From positions 744,001 through 808,000 of the forward strand of contig JARKIP010000099.1 in assembly GCA_029990175.1 (NCBI GenBank): a DNA stretch of 64,000 bases. Direction: 5' to 3'. The notes beneath the pieces are model-generated. The model had not been told where the DNA came from. It saw only the letters and a program-made list of their open reading frames with translations, and did no database searches. Made by a program: the position numbers and the translations under genes. This document shows positions 11,319 to 24,262 of this stretch, piece after piece (position 1 is the first letter of the stretch; every line of letters starts with the position of its first letter). Origin of the DNA: Petunia secreta. Taxonomy: Eukaryota; Streptophyta; Magnoliopsida; Solanales; Solanaceae.

Positions 11319-12763
11319 ATGGTGAGATTTGGAAGAATACTTTTTAAAGATATTGGTTTTAACAAGTCCCTTTTGGATTTTCTAGTTTGTCCACTTTCTA
11401 AACAACCTTTGAGGTCAGTTCTTGAAAACCCCACTATCTTTTTTTTTACTTATTGAATGGAATTTACTCTTTTGTTAAATCAGAATTTTGATTGGTTTTA
11501 TGTTGAAGGCATTGTGAGAAGACCAATTCTTTAATCAGTGATTCAATTGGTGTTTCTTATCCGGTAAAGTTATTGCCTTTGTTGAGAAGTTTGTGATTTT
11601 TTAAGTTCCCTTTGCTACTTTATGATGGTAATTAAAAGAGTTTAACTTATGTGCGCCGACAATGTGAAGATATTTTTCCACTATCAAATTAATATCTATA
11701 GGTGATTCTCCATAAAAGTGAGATTCGTAATCTTGAAAATAAGGTAGGTTAGCTGCTACAACAAGTAAATATGACGTGATAGTGTAAAATTTCTTTTCTG
11801 TAAAAAAATTAATAATAGTGCTTACCCATGTATTAAGTGATCCCTGGTTAGAGCGAGAGAGAGAGGAAGGGTGTGTGTATGCAGCCTTCTACTTACATTT
11901 TGCAAAGAGACTGTTTTTACACCTTGAATCGTCGTGTAAGTGTCACTGAAAGAACAAATGTAAGGTTGCACTAACACTCGCCCTTTTTGCCTCTTTCTAC
12001 TGTTTAGTCGACGTCCTGACAGCATTTTCCATAATTAGTTTGATTAGTTAGTAAAAGAAAAAGGAAAAAAAGAAATGATCGTTTTTCATCGTACTAGGAA
12101 AGGAAGCCCAGTAAAGATAATTTCTGAGGATAAATGAATACAAAGAAAGTCACTGACAAAGGTGGGATAGGGGGTCGGGATGGTTGGAGTAAATACATTG
12201 GAATGTAAACTGCTGAACAAAGATTTGCAGAGAGGCTCAGTAATATTAATTATTCGGGGTGTAGTTTGGGTGGCCAGGGATAGAACAACAACAAGTACAA
12301 CCTTGATCACAAACTAGTTTGGACCCAGGGATGGGCAAGGAAAAGGAAAGATAATTTTAAGACTATGCAATCCAGGGAAAATACCTTGCCTCACTTTAGT
12401 GGAAGTTACTTTCAGTTGAAACAGTGGAAATAGTTTGACTTGAGAACATTTTCCTCAAAACTTTGCTAAGACAAACACCAAACAAAAAGGAAATTAATTG
12501 TCGAACCATACATTGAAAATGGGAGAACATTTTTTGTCATATCAATTTAAACCTTTGTATTTTACTTTAACGATTGACATTTGCTGGTTAGTCAAATTTG
12601 TGATTGCTTATATTTATTACTTTTGTTAAACTAGATAGTCGATGGGATCCCTCGTCTTGTACCAACAGATGGCAAGATTATCGAGACTGATGATGCTTCG
12701 CATTCTGATGGTGCTGTTCATTTGCATGGTAAAAAGCATGATGATCTAGGAGACAGGTGCTGA
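11319..12763 (+). CDS. Trm112-like (UPF0434/preY-type) small protein, three exons
   Basis: Exons at 11319-11413, 11509-11563 and 12635-12763 (stop TGA) join in frame to 92 codons. All introns have GT-AG ends. The protein has LLDFLVCPLSKQPL in exon 1 (residues about 18-31), SLISDSIGVSYP in exon 2 and IVDGIPRLVP in exon 3. This is the layout of the Trm112p-like/UPF0434 fold, in which a CPL..KQPL turn precedes a YP.(V)DGIP strand. The closest family is the mitochondrial preY-type protein. The human relative is known to stabilise methyltransferases of coenzyme Q and complex I assembly; the same role in plants is inference. An in-frame ATG at 11172 exists, but its extra 49 residues look like untranslated leader. 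The second intron is 1071 bp and contains no recognised insertion. The gene appears intact. Confidence 0.87.
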
Positions 12764-14276
12764 CCTTATCCAATTACAAACAGCAATGGAGTGCACAAGC
12801 AGATGGAAGATGCTTAAGAGAAATATGTCAGTATATCTCAGCTAATCTCTTTACTATGCCAACCTGTTCTTGCTTCTGTCTTAGATGTAGCAATCTGTAT
12901 TTCCCAGTGAGGCTTATAAGAAATGCTTCTTCTTGATTTGTAGTACTTACTTTGTCAATCTGTGGAGAACCACTTGTTGAATGTTCACTTTGAGCCATTT
13001 TGGAATGGAATAGCATTCTTGTTATCGATTTTTTGTCCATGTTGATTGCTTTTATGATTACCTCTGTCTATCCATTCTTGCTAAAAGTCTCAAGCGTCAT
13101 TGCAATTACCAAATCCTGAGTTTGTCCTTAAAGGGTTGTTTTGCTCAATCCACTTTTGGATTCCAATCATCCATGCATTTTACATGAGCATGAATTTACA
13201 CATAGAACTGCATAAAGTCTCATGATTTATATGTTTGGGCCACATAGCTAATGGTCATTAGGTTCTGTTTTATATTACTCGCTTAAAATCAGTGTTTTCT
13301 AGAGCTCACATCTATTGATAGGGAAGCCAAGTTATATTATGCATTTTGGAACACAGTTGATGAGGTTGTATTGACCTAATACTTACAGAGGGAACAATAT
13401 GGGGGGCGCTGCCAATTTTTGTCCTGTATGGCATCTTCCTGTTATCATTTGTATAGAATTTCAAGAGGCTGAATCCCAACTTCCCAACTTTCATATATTT
13501 GACATTGGGGTATTAGATCCAATGTAGAGAAAGAATAGCATTGCCACTAAAGCTGTTGTTTATCAGGTGAAGCCAGTAAATTTGGTGATGCGACTCTGAA
13601 CTTTTAGAGGATCTTGTCCTTCAAATCTTAATATGGCAGTTAAAAATTGCGAATATTTTAGTGTTTGAAGAATCATGCAGTATGTATTAGGAATACCATA
13701 TCGTATTTCCTTCCCTACTAGGATAGATTTCTACTCCTATACATTGACTAAATATGTAGGATGGTATTTCCGTGCCCTACTAGGTTAGGTCGCAACTCGT
13801 CCTATACTTTTGAAAAGTGCATAGGACTCTTGCCAGAATATATATTGTCTGCAGAACAAATATACAGGAAGAGCACCGCTGTTAATGGCTTGCGCTGTTG
13901 TAAAAGATACAAATCTTGTGAAACAATTGGAAATAGTGTCTACATGAAGGCAATAATGCTGCCAAGTGCCAAGTTTTGTACACCAAAAAGAGACTTTTTC
14001 AAGAGAGTACGGAATATCATGGACCCCATTTCACTCTTAGGCTTCATCCTTATTTCAATGAATCTTCAAGTTGTGAATTAACATTATGCTGGTCATTCTG
14101 TTATTCTATTCAAGTCTCTGCTCGAAAAGGGTATGGAAAAAAATCAGACATATTTACAATACAGCTTGAGGAACTATAGTGCTGTACAGGAAAAAGTGGT
14201 TTGTTTTTTGATATTTTCAAGTTTCTAGACTACCACTTAAACAGAGTTCACTATAATGCAGGGGCAAAGAAAAGCC
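12764..14276. other. 3' flank and intergenic spacer between two convergent genes
   Basis: This region follows the stop of the Trm112-like gene and precedes, on the other strand, the stop of the aspartic protease gene, so the two genes converge. It probably contains both 3' UTRs. Short open frames on both strands show no recognisable domain. A CCTACTAGG-containing segment occurs twice (about 13700-13790), hinting at a small old duplication. Confidence 0.5.
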
Positions 14277-17200
14277 TTACGAAGAAATAATCATCAAATA
14301 ATAGCTAAAAATGGAAAACAGAGCCATCACAGATTGGCAAAAGAAGGAATTAAAGTGTGTTGCATGGTTTCCTGTAGGTGTAGTTGAGGGAAAAGCTGGG
14401 GTCAACCTAGTGGTGCCGTTTTTATTGCCTGTGGTGGCCTCAGGCACCACACTGGTAGGCGATGATGCTCCAGTAGCCTTTTGCTTGTCAATGGGCAGAG
14501 TAGTTGCACTGTTGGATTCTTTGGAATTGTAACCTGTGAAAAAGGATTTTCCATTTTAGGCTGAAACTGTTTTTCATTCACAGAAGGTCGAGTATATTTC
14601 TTGTGTTAAAAGAGGAATATAAACTCACAATTAGATGGCTTCCAGCCCAAAACCATCTTTTCCCTGTTGAAAACCACCCGATAGCCGGTCATAAAATTTT
14701 CTGCAAAAGGGTCCTCGTATTAGTGTAGTTTCTTTCATCTGTCAGTCATCTCTAAATTAAAAGAAATGTAAAGATTCTAGATATAGATTGAAACTTAAAC
14801 TTCTCAACACTCCTTAATACTTGGTATTGGTACGATCCTTAACTTCCTTAGGGAGCAGATATTAGCAGAATCTTGATATTTAAGTTCTTTAAATAAACAG
14901 ATTCTTGCACCCAAACGTGTGCGACATAGAGGTCAATAATGTGCTGTGATTTGTGAATACTATGCTCAGAGTTCAAATCCTTGCACAGACAACAAAGGCT
15001 GGTTGATTTTTTCCTATCAGCCTTAGCTATGCTGGTTAGAGTTATCCGATATCTGTGCTGGTGGGAGGTATTAAATACAGAGTGGAAAAATTGAGGAATG
15101 TGCGAGTTGGATCAGACACCACTAGAATAAATAAGCAGAATCTTATTACTACTAGATAATAGAAACTCACGCCCAATGATGTTGATATCCCCACTTTTGG
15201 CAACAGCTAAACAATATGCTCTGGAACCATCCTGAGGATTAAGGGGATCATTAGAAAATTATAGAAGAACTAAGCTGTAACTTGCAAAGAGCATTCGTCA
15301 ACTCACCTGAAGGGAGAATGTTATGATTGGAGCAAAAAGATAAAACTGGTTGCCTCCTTTCATTTTCAAACTTACATCAGGACTTTTGAAGGAGGTTTGC
15401 TTTGAACTGTATTGACATGTAGTGTTAGTTCTGAGAGTTAATACGGAATTAAGAGAATCAATACAGACGGATCATAGAAGCTGGTTTACTTTAGCTGATA
15501 GCAGTACTCAAAAGGAACTTGGACAGTAGGTTGAATACGTTGCTCTTGTGCCTGGGAATTAAACTGCAAAATGGACCAAATATAAACAACAGATTCTTCA
15601 ACTATTGATCATATATTCAGATCCTGACTCACATTTTCTGTCACGACTCTGTAAGCTGGATCATTTAAGTATGTGAATGAGGTCCCAGTGTCAAATATGG
15701 CTGTGAAATCAACATAACTCTCCCTTTTTCCCACAGTTATTCCGGTCAGGCTAATGTTATAAGTTTGGCTGCATCAGAGAAAGAAAAAGGAGATACATCT
15801 TTAGTTTGATTTCCCATGTCATAATTTTTTGAAGATATATTTAAGTAAATAAAAGTTTACTTTCTATAACAATCTATGTTTTCTGATGAATTGGTAACAC
15901 AATTCGATATGGTATTATTTTAGCTATAACTGAGAAATCCCTGAGGGTAGTGGTGCACAAGTCAACCCTTCTCCCCTCTACCCACCATTATTCTGGGTGG
16001 ATAACGGGTCCGCCCATCTACCTTTCTCCACTTAGATATCGGGCCCTTTCAATGGGTAGGGTTAGCGGAGGGTCTTTCGAAAATAGCCTCTCTACCTCAC
16101 TCGAGGTAGGGGTAAGTTCTGCGTACACCACACCCTCCCAAGACCCCACTTGTGAGATCATACTGGGTATTATGTTGTTGTCAATGGATAGGATTGAATC
16201 GCGACGTGCGCCTAACCCACAAAACTATGGGAGCACAACTCAACAAAGTATTAGGATAGACGAAGGTCTTAATTTCAAGTCTTACTACCACAGTACCACT
16301 CATCATCAAAAAGAATTAACACATGCTCAGCCAATGGAAATGAAGTAGGCTCAGACGTGAGGGGATTTTGAAGATATATAAGTTAATCGAAGTGTATATG
16401 CTCTCTAACAATTTAAGCTTTTAGATGAGTTGGTCGACAACGACAATTCAACATAATCAATCTTGAAATAGGATTAAAATGCAGATTGTTGAACCCTGTG
16501 AATAAGGAAAATGCTTACTGTGGTTGTTCAAGATTGAATGGTGTTTCTCCTTGGCCTGGACTCCCTTTGTCTCCAAAATCTATTCTTCCTATACCATCAG
16601 TGCTGAAGCACATGGAAAAAGAATTTGCAGCAAGACCTCTGCTGGCTAAAATGCTAGGAACAGATATACTGTCCATGCCAAGTCCAAATAGACCATTCGG
16701 AGCAGCACCATTCAAAAAAGCACCACTTTGCTTCATTCCACACCTGAAATATCACAACTGCAGTAGTAAATATAGATTGTATTGGACAAGAAAATGCATT
16801 AAATCTAATTCAAGGACACCTTGGCGTCTAAGGGTCATAGACCGACCATTGAACCCTGTTCATTAAGTAGAAGGTTTAGCTGTCCACTCTCAGGTTGGCA
16901 GTCAGGGTTGGAGAAGGGCAATAATTGCATCTTTAAATTTGGGAAAAAACAAACTACTACATAAAAGTTTCACTTAAGCAGCTGGTCATAAGTATCCTTT
17001 ACTTTTGACTGCATTTTTTCTCACATCATCTTGTGTGCAGTGATCTACTTAATATCTTCAAAAGAGAAACAGAAGTGATTACACTCACCCCAATGTAATT
17101 GGTGCCTCCACAGTTTTTTCTTGAGTACTACCTGTCTGTAAGTGCAAGATGTCTTGTACCAGTATCCCTGAAGATGAGGTGTTATTGGAAAGATATGCAA

Positions 17201-18528
17201 CTGTATATCCACATGCACTGTGTGCAACTGAGTATGTGTTGCAGGAAACAATATTGCTTGTCGAGGATGTATTAGGCTTGTATATGTTAAGGTCTATAGG
17301 CTGTTTCAAAAGTATAAATAGTTGTAAAATAGTAAGGATAAGTGTCAACCAAGCGAAAAATATATACAGAAATGTAAAGAACAGAGCAACTGAACAAAGA
17401 ATAAATGTAGTTCCTGGAGACAACTTTGGTGAAGTACACAGAACCAGAGGTAGCAAGTGGTAAGAGACCTCAAATTATCAATAGGCATGGATGCCAAACT
17501 TCATTTCAACCTCAACAGATGACATGCATCAGATATCACTTAGAGAATGCTGATTTCTATTGTATCTTTTCTTTAGCTCAAATTCATGTCATTCCAATTT
17601 CTTCTTTAATCTTACTTATGATGCTTAAATAAAAATTTCATAAAAAATCCAATTATAGTTTGGACCCACAAACGCAGGTGATGAAATCAAGTATGTTAGT
17701 AGAGCAAGATCCTGAATTATACCCCCCCCCCCCCCCCCACCCAAAAAAAAAAGGAGGTTGCAGAACTTTTCGTACAGGATTCAGGACTTGCTTATCGCAA
17801 CCTAAAAATTTAGCTCATGAGATGAAGATGGGGGAGGGCGTCACAATGTGCTTATAAATTAAGTAACATGGAAGTTCCTTTTAACTTTTTCAAAACAGTA
17901 ATGGATTGCAAATTACGATGTTAAATTGACTTACTTTTCCAGAACCCGTCACAAGTGTGTGGGCACAGCTGTTGCAATTACATGGTAGCCAAAACAAGTC
18001 ACTGCCAGTGTCAAGTGCCACTAGAAATGATTGCCCAGGTGTACCTACTGTGACATTCGCATAATGCAAACTGAAAATAACACGAGACATTAATAGTTAG
18101 TCCTAATGAAAGAACATAATTTGGTTATCTCACGGCTACAGATACTGCTACTAATTCGCTTACTAGCAATGAAAGGCCACGTGAAGTATACATTAGAGAA
18201 GGAGAAGAACCTACAATCCCAGAGAACTGAGTTGAACAATTTTGTTTCCTCCAGCGAACGTGACTGGCACTGGTGTAGGATCACCGGTGTCAGCAAGCCG
18301 GCGACCTTTGATAAGGCGATCACGTTGTGTCCATGCTGAATAATACTCAATACTACCTTTCTGAGGCAATCCGTTAAGATTCAAAGTACCTTTTACTGGT
18401 TCCGAGTACCGATGGTGGATATCAAACCCGAATGTCTCAAATGCTTCACTGTTATGCAACTTTAAACCCAATATTATCATGAAAAAAATGGACACCATGA
18501 AGTTACTAGTACAATAAAAGTTATCCAT
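14277..18528 (-). CDS. A1 family (pepsin-like) aspartic protease, APF1-type, ten exons
   Basis: Minus-strand exons: 18528-18215, 18070-17935, 17300-17089, 16743-16519, 15768-15633, 15563-15490, 15406-15307, 15231-15171, 14700-14629 and 14533-14277. All have GT-AG introns, and the phases join to 529 codons with the stop (528 residues). An N-terminal hydrophobic segment (residues about 10-22) is a likely signal peptide. The first active site, ALDTGSDLFWLPC, is in exon 2; the second, IFDTGTSFTYL, is in exon 5. GLFGLGMDSISVPS (exon 4) and INIIGQNFMTGYRVVF (exons 8-9) are typical of plant atypical aspartic proteases of the APF1 group. Cys-rich CNCNSC follows the first site. The C-terminus ends in a hydrophobic stretch after a Thr/Ser-rich region, which could signal a GPI anchor. 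Substrate unknown. A start at 18570 in frame would add 14 residues. No lesion was found. Confidence 0.93.
16065..16182 (+). mobile_element. TS-type SINE in intron 4 of the aspartic protease gene
   Basis: The text GGTCTTTCGAAAATAGCCTC, then TCTGCGTACACCACACCCTC, then AGACCCCACTTGTGAGAT and a short TTG tail matches the 3' part of the Solanaceae TS SINE family. The insert is on the plus strand, opposite to the protease gene, and lies entirely between exons 5 and 4 (15769-16518). The tRNA-like 5' part is not clearly identified. It may start before 16065 (about 15945). This element is one of the main pointers to Solanaceae. Confidence 0.75.
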
Positions 18529-18935
18529 AATATTGTTAGTACAAAAAGCAACTACAAGCTCAACTAGCAAGGTATTGTTCGCTCTAGCCCAAAGCCTTTT
18601 TTCCCTTCAACTTTAAGCCAAAAACAAATCAGAAGTTGAATATTTTATCCCGCCTTTGTTCCCTTGACTTGAAGCCAAAAGACGCCTCAACAGTTGAGAT
18701 GCTGGTATTGCCTTTGCTTGTGTGACCCATAATCTTTCCTTCCATTCCCTCAGCCTTTAATTTGTTCCCTTGGCTTTAGATGGAAAGAGTCTAAACATTT
18801 TGTACTCCTGGTCCAGCCTTATATGACCCCTAAGTTCAACTACGAGTTGCTCGTGACAAAACTCCTCAAAATTTTCTAAATGGAAGTGTGATATGAGATG
18901 AACAGAAAAGTATGGAGAATAATACATAGTCTCTC

Positions 18936-18943
18936 TTTATATA
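18936..18943 (-). promoter_or_regulatory. Candidate TATA box of the aspartic protease gene
   Basis: TATATAAA on the minus strand lies about 410 bases upstream of the start at 18528. A leader of about 375 bases would follow. Position and motif fit a core promoter. No other support. Confidence 0.4.
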
Positions 18944-20066
18944 TGTATGTTTGGTAAGGTTAGAGAGACAAAAAAGAGCCAAGAATTGAGAAGGTGGTTG
19001 ATATTGAGAAAGATATGAATAGAAAATTTTGGGTTGACGAGTTCGAACTTGGAGGAGGTGGAAGGTGAGTCTATAGCTGAGCTTTGTTACAAGAAGTGGA
19101 AATACTTTATTCTCGATGGGGAATGAAAGAATGAGGAAGGGAATAATTTGTTAATGCATGGTTGTTAGGTCAACCTTAGTAGCTAGTAGTATACTTGTTC
19201 GGGAAGGTGTAGTGGCTTGCATGTTCGGGATAGTTACCTACCAGAATGACTTATGATTGATGAATGGAATGACTTATGATTGATGAATGGAAATATTGGA
19301 ACATTATATTGAAGCATGCAGATGATCAGTATTCTAGGTCGTTCAAGATTCGTTTTACCTGTTAAAATGGTTTGTGCATACTTCGATTATCTTATCTTAT
19401 GGTACTACTAATAGTTACTCCAATCTTCCAAGTACACAAGTATTTGGTAATTCTATTGGCTAGATAGATAGAAATACATTACCTAACATTTTATGTTTTA
19501 ACTGAAATTTAAACGTTGGACTCATTTGATTTTCACCAATTTTACTGGTAGCAATATGTGCAAATCAAATTGCAAGCAGGGAATGCGTCTCTATAGGGAT
19601 CGATAATGAATCTGCTTGCTCTTTAAAGAAAATCTATAATGCTAATATTATAGTATATAGTTATAGTCTATTACTTTAATCCTTTTGTAGGCGATTGGCT
19701 GGACAATAGTTCCACATCTAGGAGGAATTGTAACCTCGTGCCATGGAAAAGGTCTAAGCAGATACTAACATTATCTATTTAAACCCCATTACCAATTTAC
19801 TAGAATTTTTCCTCGTGACTAACGAATTCAACGACATATATGTAACCTTAAAAACTAATTTTACCTTATTTACTTAGTACAATTTTTCAACGAAAGTAAT
19901 TCAATTAAACTCATTTACTCCAAACTAGCTCCGCCCATGGTTTTATGTATGTCGTCATCTGTGGATCCATTAAAGGTCCATGGGTTAACCAGAAAACACA
20001 ATTTTTCACTCGAAATTTATATTGGTATGCAAAAATAATACACACACACACACCAAACTATGAGTC
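18944..20066. other. Upstream flank of the protease gene and spacer
   Basis: No gene recognised. A 22 bp direct duplication (GAATGACTTATGATTGAT...) lies at about 19246-19290, and a short (CA)n run at 20040-20052. The promoter of the protease gene may extend into the lower part. Confidence 0.4.
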
Positions 20067-20929
<863 letters not shown>

Positions 20930-21339
20930 TGCTATATATTAACTTCTTGTAGTTAGGATATAAAATGAGGTGAGAATATATATTACGGTAGATAAATAAA
21001 AGTTAATGTGCAATTCTTATCATGTGTTTATAAACACTTTAAGTTTGGCCATAGATATGATTTATTTTTTTTTTAGAAAAAGAGTTTTTAAAGTTGAGTT
21101 GAAAAATTGTATTTGGAAGTTAAAATTGTGCTTGAAATTTTTATTTGAAAAAAGTTAAAATTTTATTAGTAGAGAAAATTAATTTATTGAAAAAATTTGA
21201 AAAAGTGGTCAAAAACACTTTTTGATTTTTCAAAAAACTATTTTTGAAAAAATCTCAAAAACCTGACAGTTTTTTTTATGGGCAAACATGATTTTAAAAA
21301 ACTTTTTAAAAAAAGATGAAAAAATATTCATGGACAAGT
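20930..21339. other. AT-rich segment, possible second small MITE
   Basis: Between 21048 and about 21335 the sequence is very A/T-rich, with GTTTGGCCATAGATA near the left and TATTCATGGACAA near the right. These could be weak inverted ends of a small element. No target duplication or coding region seen. Confidence 0.35.
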
Positions 21340-22111
21340 GATATGATTAAACAACAAGAACAAAAAAAATAACAAGAATGGAAAGAAGAAAGCAAGACCC
21401 AAATTTGATTAGAAAAGGATTAAGGAAGTAGATTAGGGAAAAGTAGCCTAAACACCCCCCTTAATTGTCTAACAATTTGAACCAATGCTATTTGATCCTC
21501 AATTGGATCAAATCTAATTGCAAATCAAGGACTTAAATGTGCTTAAGCAAACAAGCTTAGCCAATAACCTTATAATAATCAATGTCATAAAAAATCTACC
21601 CTAATAAATGAGTTAAGGGCTTTATATATGGGTTCTTAAAAATGGCAACAATTGCCTTAATTACCCTTGACAATGGGCCTGCAATAAGTCATTAATTGAA
21701 AATAGTGTTCTGGTCATCGCCGCAGCGCTATCGCGCTAGGACACGCGCGATCGCGTGGCTGAGTAACCAGAGCTTCGTGATCGCGAAGACAATTGTCTTC
21801 ATCCATTGTCAGCTTCCTACGCGATCGCATTTGAGGCCTCGCGATCCTGTTGTTCATCATTTCTTCCTTGCGCGATCGCGTTTGCTGACGCGCGATCGTG
21901 ATGATCAGCTTTTTGACCTTGCACGATCGCGTCTGATGACTCGCAATCGAGTTGAGTATTTCTTGGTTCTGAGGCAGTGAGCTTGCAAACAGGTCCTGAA
22001 GCCTCCAACATCTTTCCCAGCAGCTCCAGTTGTGCAAATGTGGCCTGCAACTGTTGCAACTCCCATGCTTGGCTCCTTGTAAATGGCTTGCTCACGCATC
22101 AGATTGCATCA
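21340..22111 (-). repeat. 3' LTR of the integrase-bearing element, with GCGATCGC-like words
   Basis: The inner boundary at 22111 is fixed by TGATGCAAT next to the polypurine tract on the minus strand. The outer end near 21340 is a guess from a TGATAT start on the plus strand. Between 21730 and 21950 the LTR has about nine copies of a GCGATCGC-like palindromic word, far above expectation in such AT-rich DNA. Confidence 0.55.
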
Positions 22112-23275
22112 TTCTCCCCTTCTTGAGAAGAATTCGTCCATGAATTCACTTGTTCTTCGACTCTGAAGGGAGACAAGTCGCATACGTTGAAAGTGTGTGC
22201 ACTTGGTAGTTGCTTGGCAAATCAACCTTGTAGGCATTGTCATTGAGGCGCTCAAGGATTTGAAATAGTCCATCACCTCTTGGCATCAACTTGCTCGCCC
22301 ACTTGTTGGGAAATCTATCCTTCTGGAAATGGACTCAAACCCAATCTCCCAGTTCGAAAACAACCTTCTTTCTTCCCTTATTAGCCTTCTTGGCAACTTC
22401 TTGATTTTTCTTGTCAAGTTGCTTCCTCACTTGCTCGTGAAGTTGCTTCATCTCTTGAGCTCTCACATTTGCATCTAATCTTAAAACAACATCTTGAGAC
22501 AAAGGCGTGAGATCCAATGGGGGTAGGGTGTTAAAGCCATACACAACCTCGAAAGGTGTCATGCAAGTAGAAGTATGCATGTATCTATTATATGCAAACT
22601 CAATCAAAGGTAAGTTATTCCCAATAAGCAAGTTTTCCCTTAATCAATGCTCTAAGCATGGCACCCAAAGTTCTATTGACAACCTCGGTTTAGACATCGG
22701 TTTGGGGATGGCAAGAAGTGGAGAAAAACAACTTAGTGCCAAACATTCCCCATAATTCCCAAAAATGACTAAGGAATTTGGAATCCCTATCACTAGCAAC
22801 AGTTTTAGGGACCCCATGCAATTCAAGTACATATTCAACAAACAAATTGGCTACATGGGATGCATTATCAATCTTATGACAAGGAATGAAATGTGCCATT
22901 TTGGAAAACCTATCAACTACCACAAAGATGCTATCTTTTCCTCTTTTGGTCCTAGGTAATCCAAGCACAAAGTCCATAGAAATGTCAAGCCAAGGACCTA
23001 AGGGAATGGGGAGGGGTGAGTACAAACCATGTGGATGTAGCTTTGACTTAGTTTGTTTACACTTCAAGCATTGACCACACACCTTTACAACATCCACCTT
23101 CATCTTAGGCCAATAAAATTGCTCCTTAAGAATCTCTATAGTCTTGCCCACTCCAAAGTGCCGCACAAATCCCCACTATGTGCCTTCCTCACTAGCAACT
23201 CCCTCCAAGATGAACTAGGCACACACAACTTCCCATTTCTAAACTTATGGAACCTTCTTTTCTTCAAACTTATAG
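22112..23275 (-). pseudogene. Ty3/gypsy integrase, frameshifted
   Basis: The minus strand shows the zinc-binding domain (AHSGDLCGTLEW, then CGQCLKC near 23070), followed by the catalytic core. The first Asp is in SMDFVLGLPRTKRGKDS (about 22980) and the second in ASDRDSKFLSHFW (about 22790). The frame breaks at about 22690, and the rest of the core continues in another frame (IEFAYNRYMHTSTCMTPFEV at about 22590). The C-terminal part (GDWV, then MPRGDGLFQILERLNDNAYKV near 22250) is the GPF/GTY-type tail and includes one TGA stop. At least three lesions. The enzyme would join element cDNA to host DNA. Confidence 0.88.
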
Positions 23276-23279
23276 AACA

Positions 23280-23493
23280 ATGTCACTCATCGTATAGGGG
23301 AAAGCTGGTTGAACTGGAGACTCGTGTCTGGTGTCCTATGCGATAAAAAAGTGGCACTAGACTCAAAGGTAAGTTCTATAGAGCGGTTGTTAGGTCTCCT
23401 ATGTTGTACGGAGCAGAATGTTGGCACAGTCAAGACATCACACGTCCAGAAGATGAGTGTAGCAGAGATGAGAATGCTTATATGGATGTGTGG
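23280..23493 (+). mobile_element. LINE 3' fragment, left half
   Basis: Translated with frame changes, the segment gives NWRLVSGVLCDKKVALDSK, then AVVRSPMLYGAECW, then KMSVAEMRMLIWMCG. These are the final reverse-transcriptase-linked segments of a plant RTE-like LINE. The text stops at 23493, exactly where element A begins, and resumes at 50030. Confidence 0.85.
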
Positions 23494-24262
23494 TGATGCA
23501 ATATAAATTGGCCTAAACGACAACCATCAAGAACCAAGCTTGAGAGCACAAGGAGTACAAGTCAAGGACTTCGGAGGAGGGTTCGAGAGTGATTTGAAGC
23601 CATGGACTTGAGCACACTTGAGGGAGGACCGACTACGGACCAAGGAGGAACACTTAGAGTCCATTTTGAGATGTATCCATACCTCCCAGAAAGAGGCGGA
23701 CCGCCCACAATACTAGGCGGACCACCCCTCAAAGTTCAAGCCTCTGGATATGGCATGAGGCGGCCTCCCCCAACACCTAGGTGGACCGCCCCTCACTGAA
23801 AAAAGCTCAATGAGGCGGAGCGCCTACCCTGTGTTGTCCTTGACGGGATTTTGTGTAAACTACCTATCTTGATCCTACGCGGTGTTTTATGTCTTAGCCC
23901 ACTTTGGGGGTCTTTTAGTCATTTCGCAAGGGGTTAGGAAAAACTATAAATACACCCCTTAGTCATTTCATTCATTAGTTAGTTTATGAATCTTGAATAG
24001 AGAAGAAAGAATATTGAAGAGATGTTGAAGCCCGAGGCTTCGTGTATGACTTTACTTGGAACCTATGGAGATTGACATCTAGTTTGATTCCATTGTAAGG
24101 TTCAAGTTTCCCTTTCTCCCTTTTGAATTCAATCAACGTGTGTGAATTGAATTCGATTCTTTCTTCTAATTTCTTGCCTTCCCAATCTTGATTTCTTGCT
24201 ATCCTTTCCTTGCTTCCGCTCGATTATCGTTTAGTTTGCTTCCGCTAATTTAGATTGCATCA
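23494..24262 (+). repeat. Left LTR of element A (769 bp)
   Basis: Closely similar to the right LTR over its whole length. It has an extra segment of about 68 bp at 23750-23815, containing further GGCGG...CCGCC words, that the right copy lacks. The right copy instead has about 20 extra bases (GGCCGAGCCC...). GGCGGACCGCCC repeats at about 23696-23730 can form GC-rich hairpins. TATAAATA at 23946 is a candidate promoter element. Confidence 0.9.

Larger units (their letters stand above)
21340..23275 (-). mobile_element. Truncated Ty3/gypsy element, integrase plus 3' LTR
   Basis: On the minus strand the integrase runs from about 23275 down to 22112. A purine-rich tract (AAGAAGGGGAGAA) follows, then an LTR starting TGATGCAAT at 22111. 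The LTR probably ends near 21340 (CATATCA), about 770 bp. Everything 5' of the integrase zinc finger is missing, and a LINE fragment abuts the break. The LTR start TGATGCAAT and the polypurine tract closely resemble those of element A (23494-50029), so the two belong to related families. Confidence 0.75.

Noticed and set aside
13761..14179. Frames of 106 and 67 codons between the two host genes
   Set aside because: No domain, no splice logic and no link to either gene; likely chance frames in 3' flanks.
15950..16348. 132-codon plus-strand frame inside the protease gene region
   Set aside because: Falls in intron 4 and overlaps the TS-type SINE.
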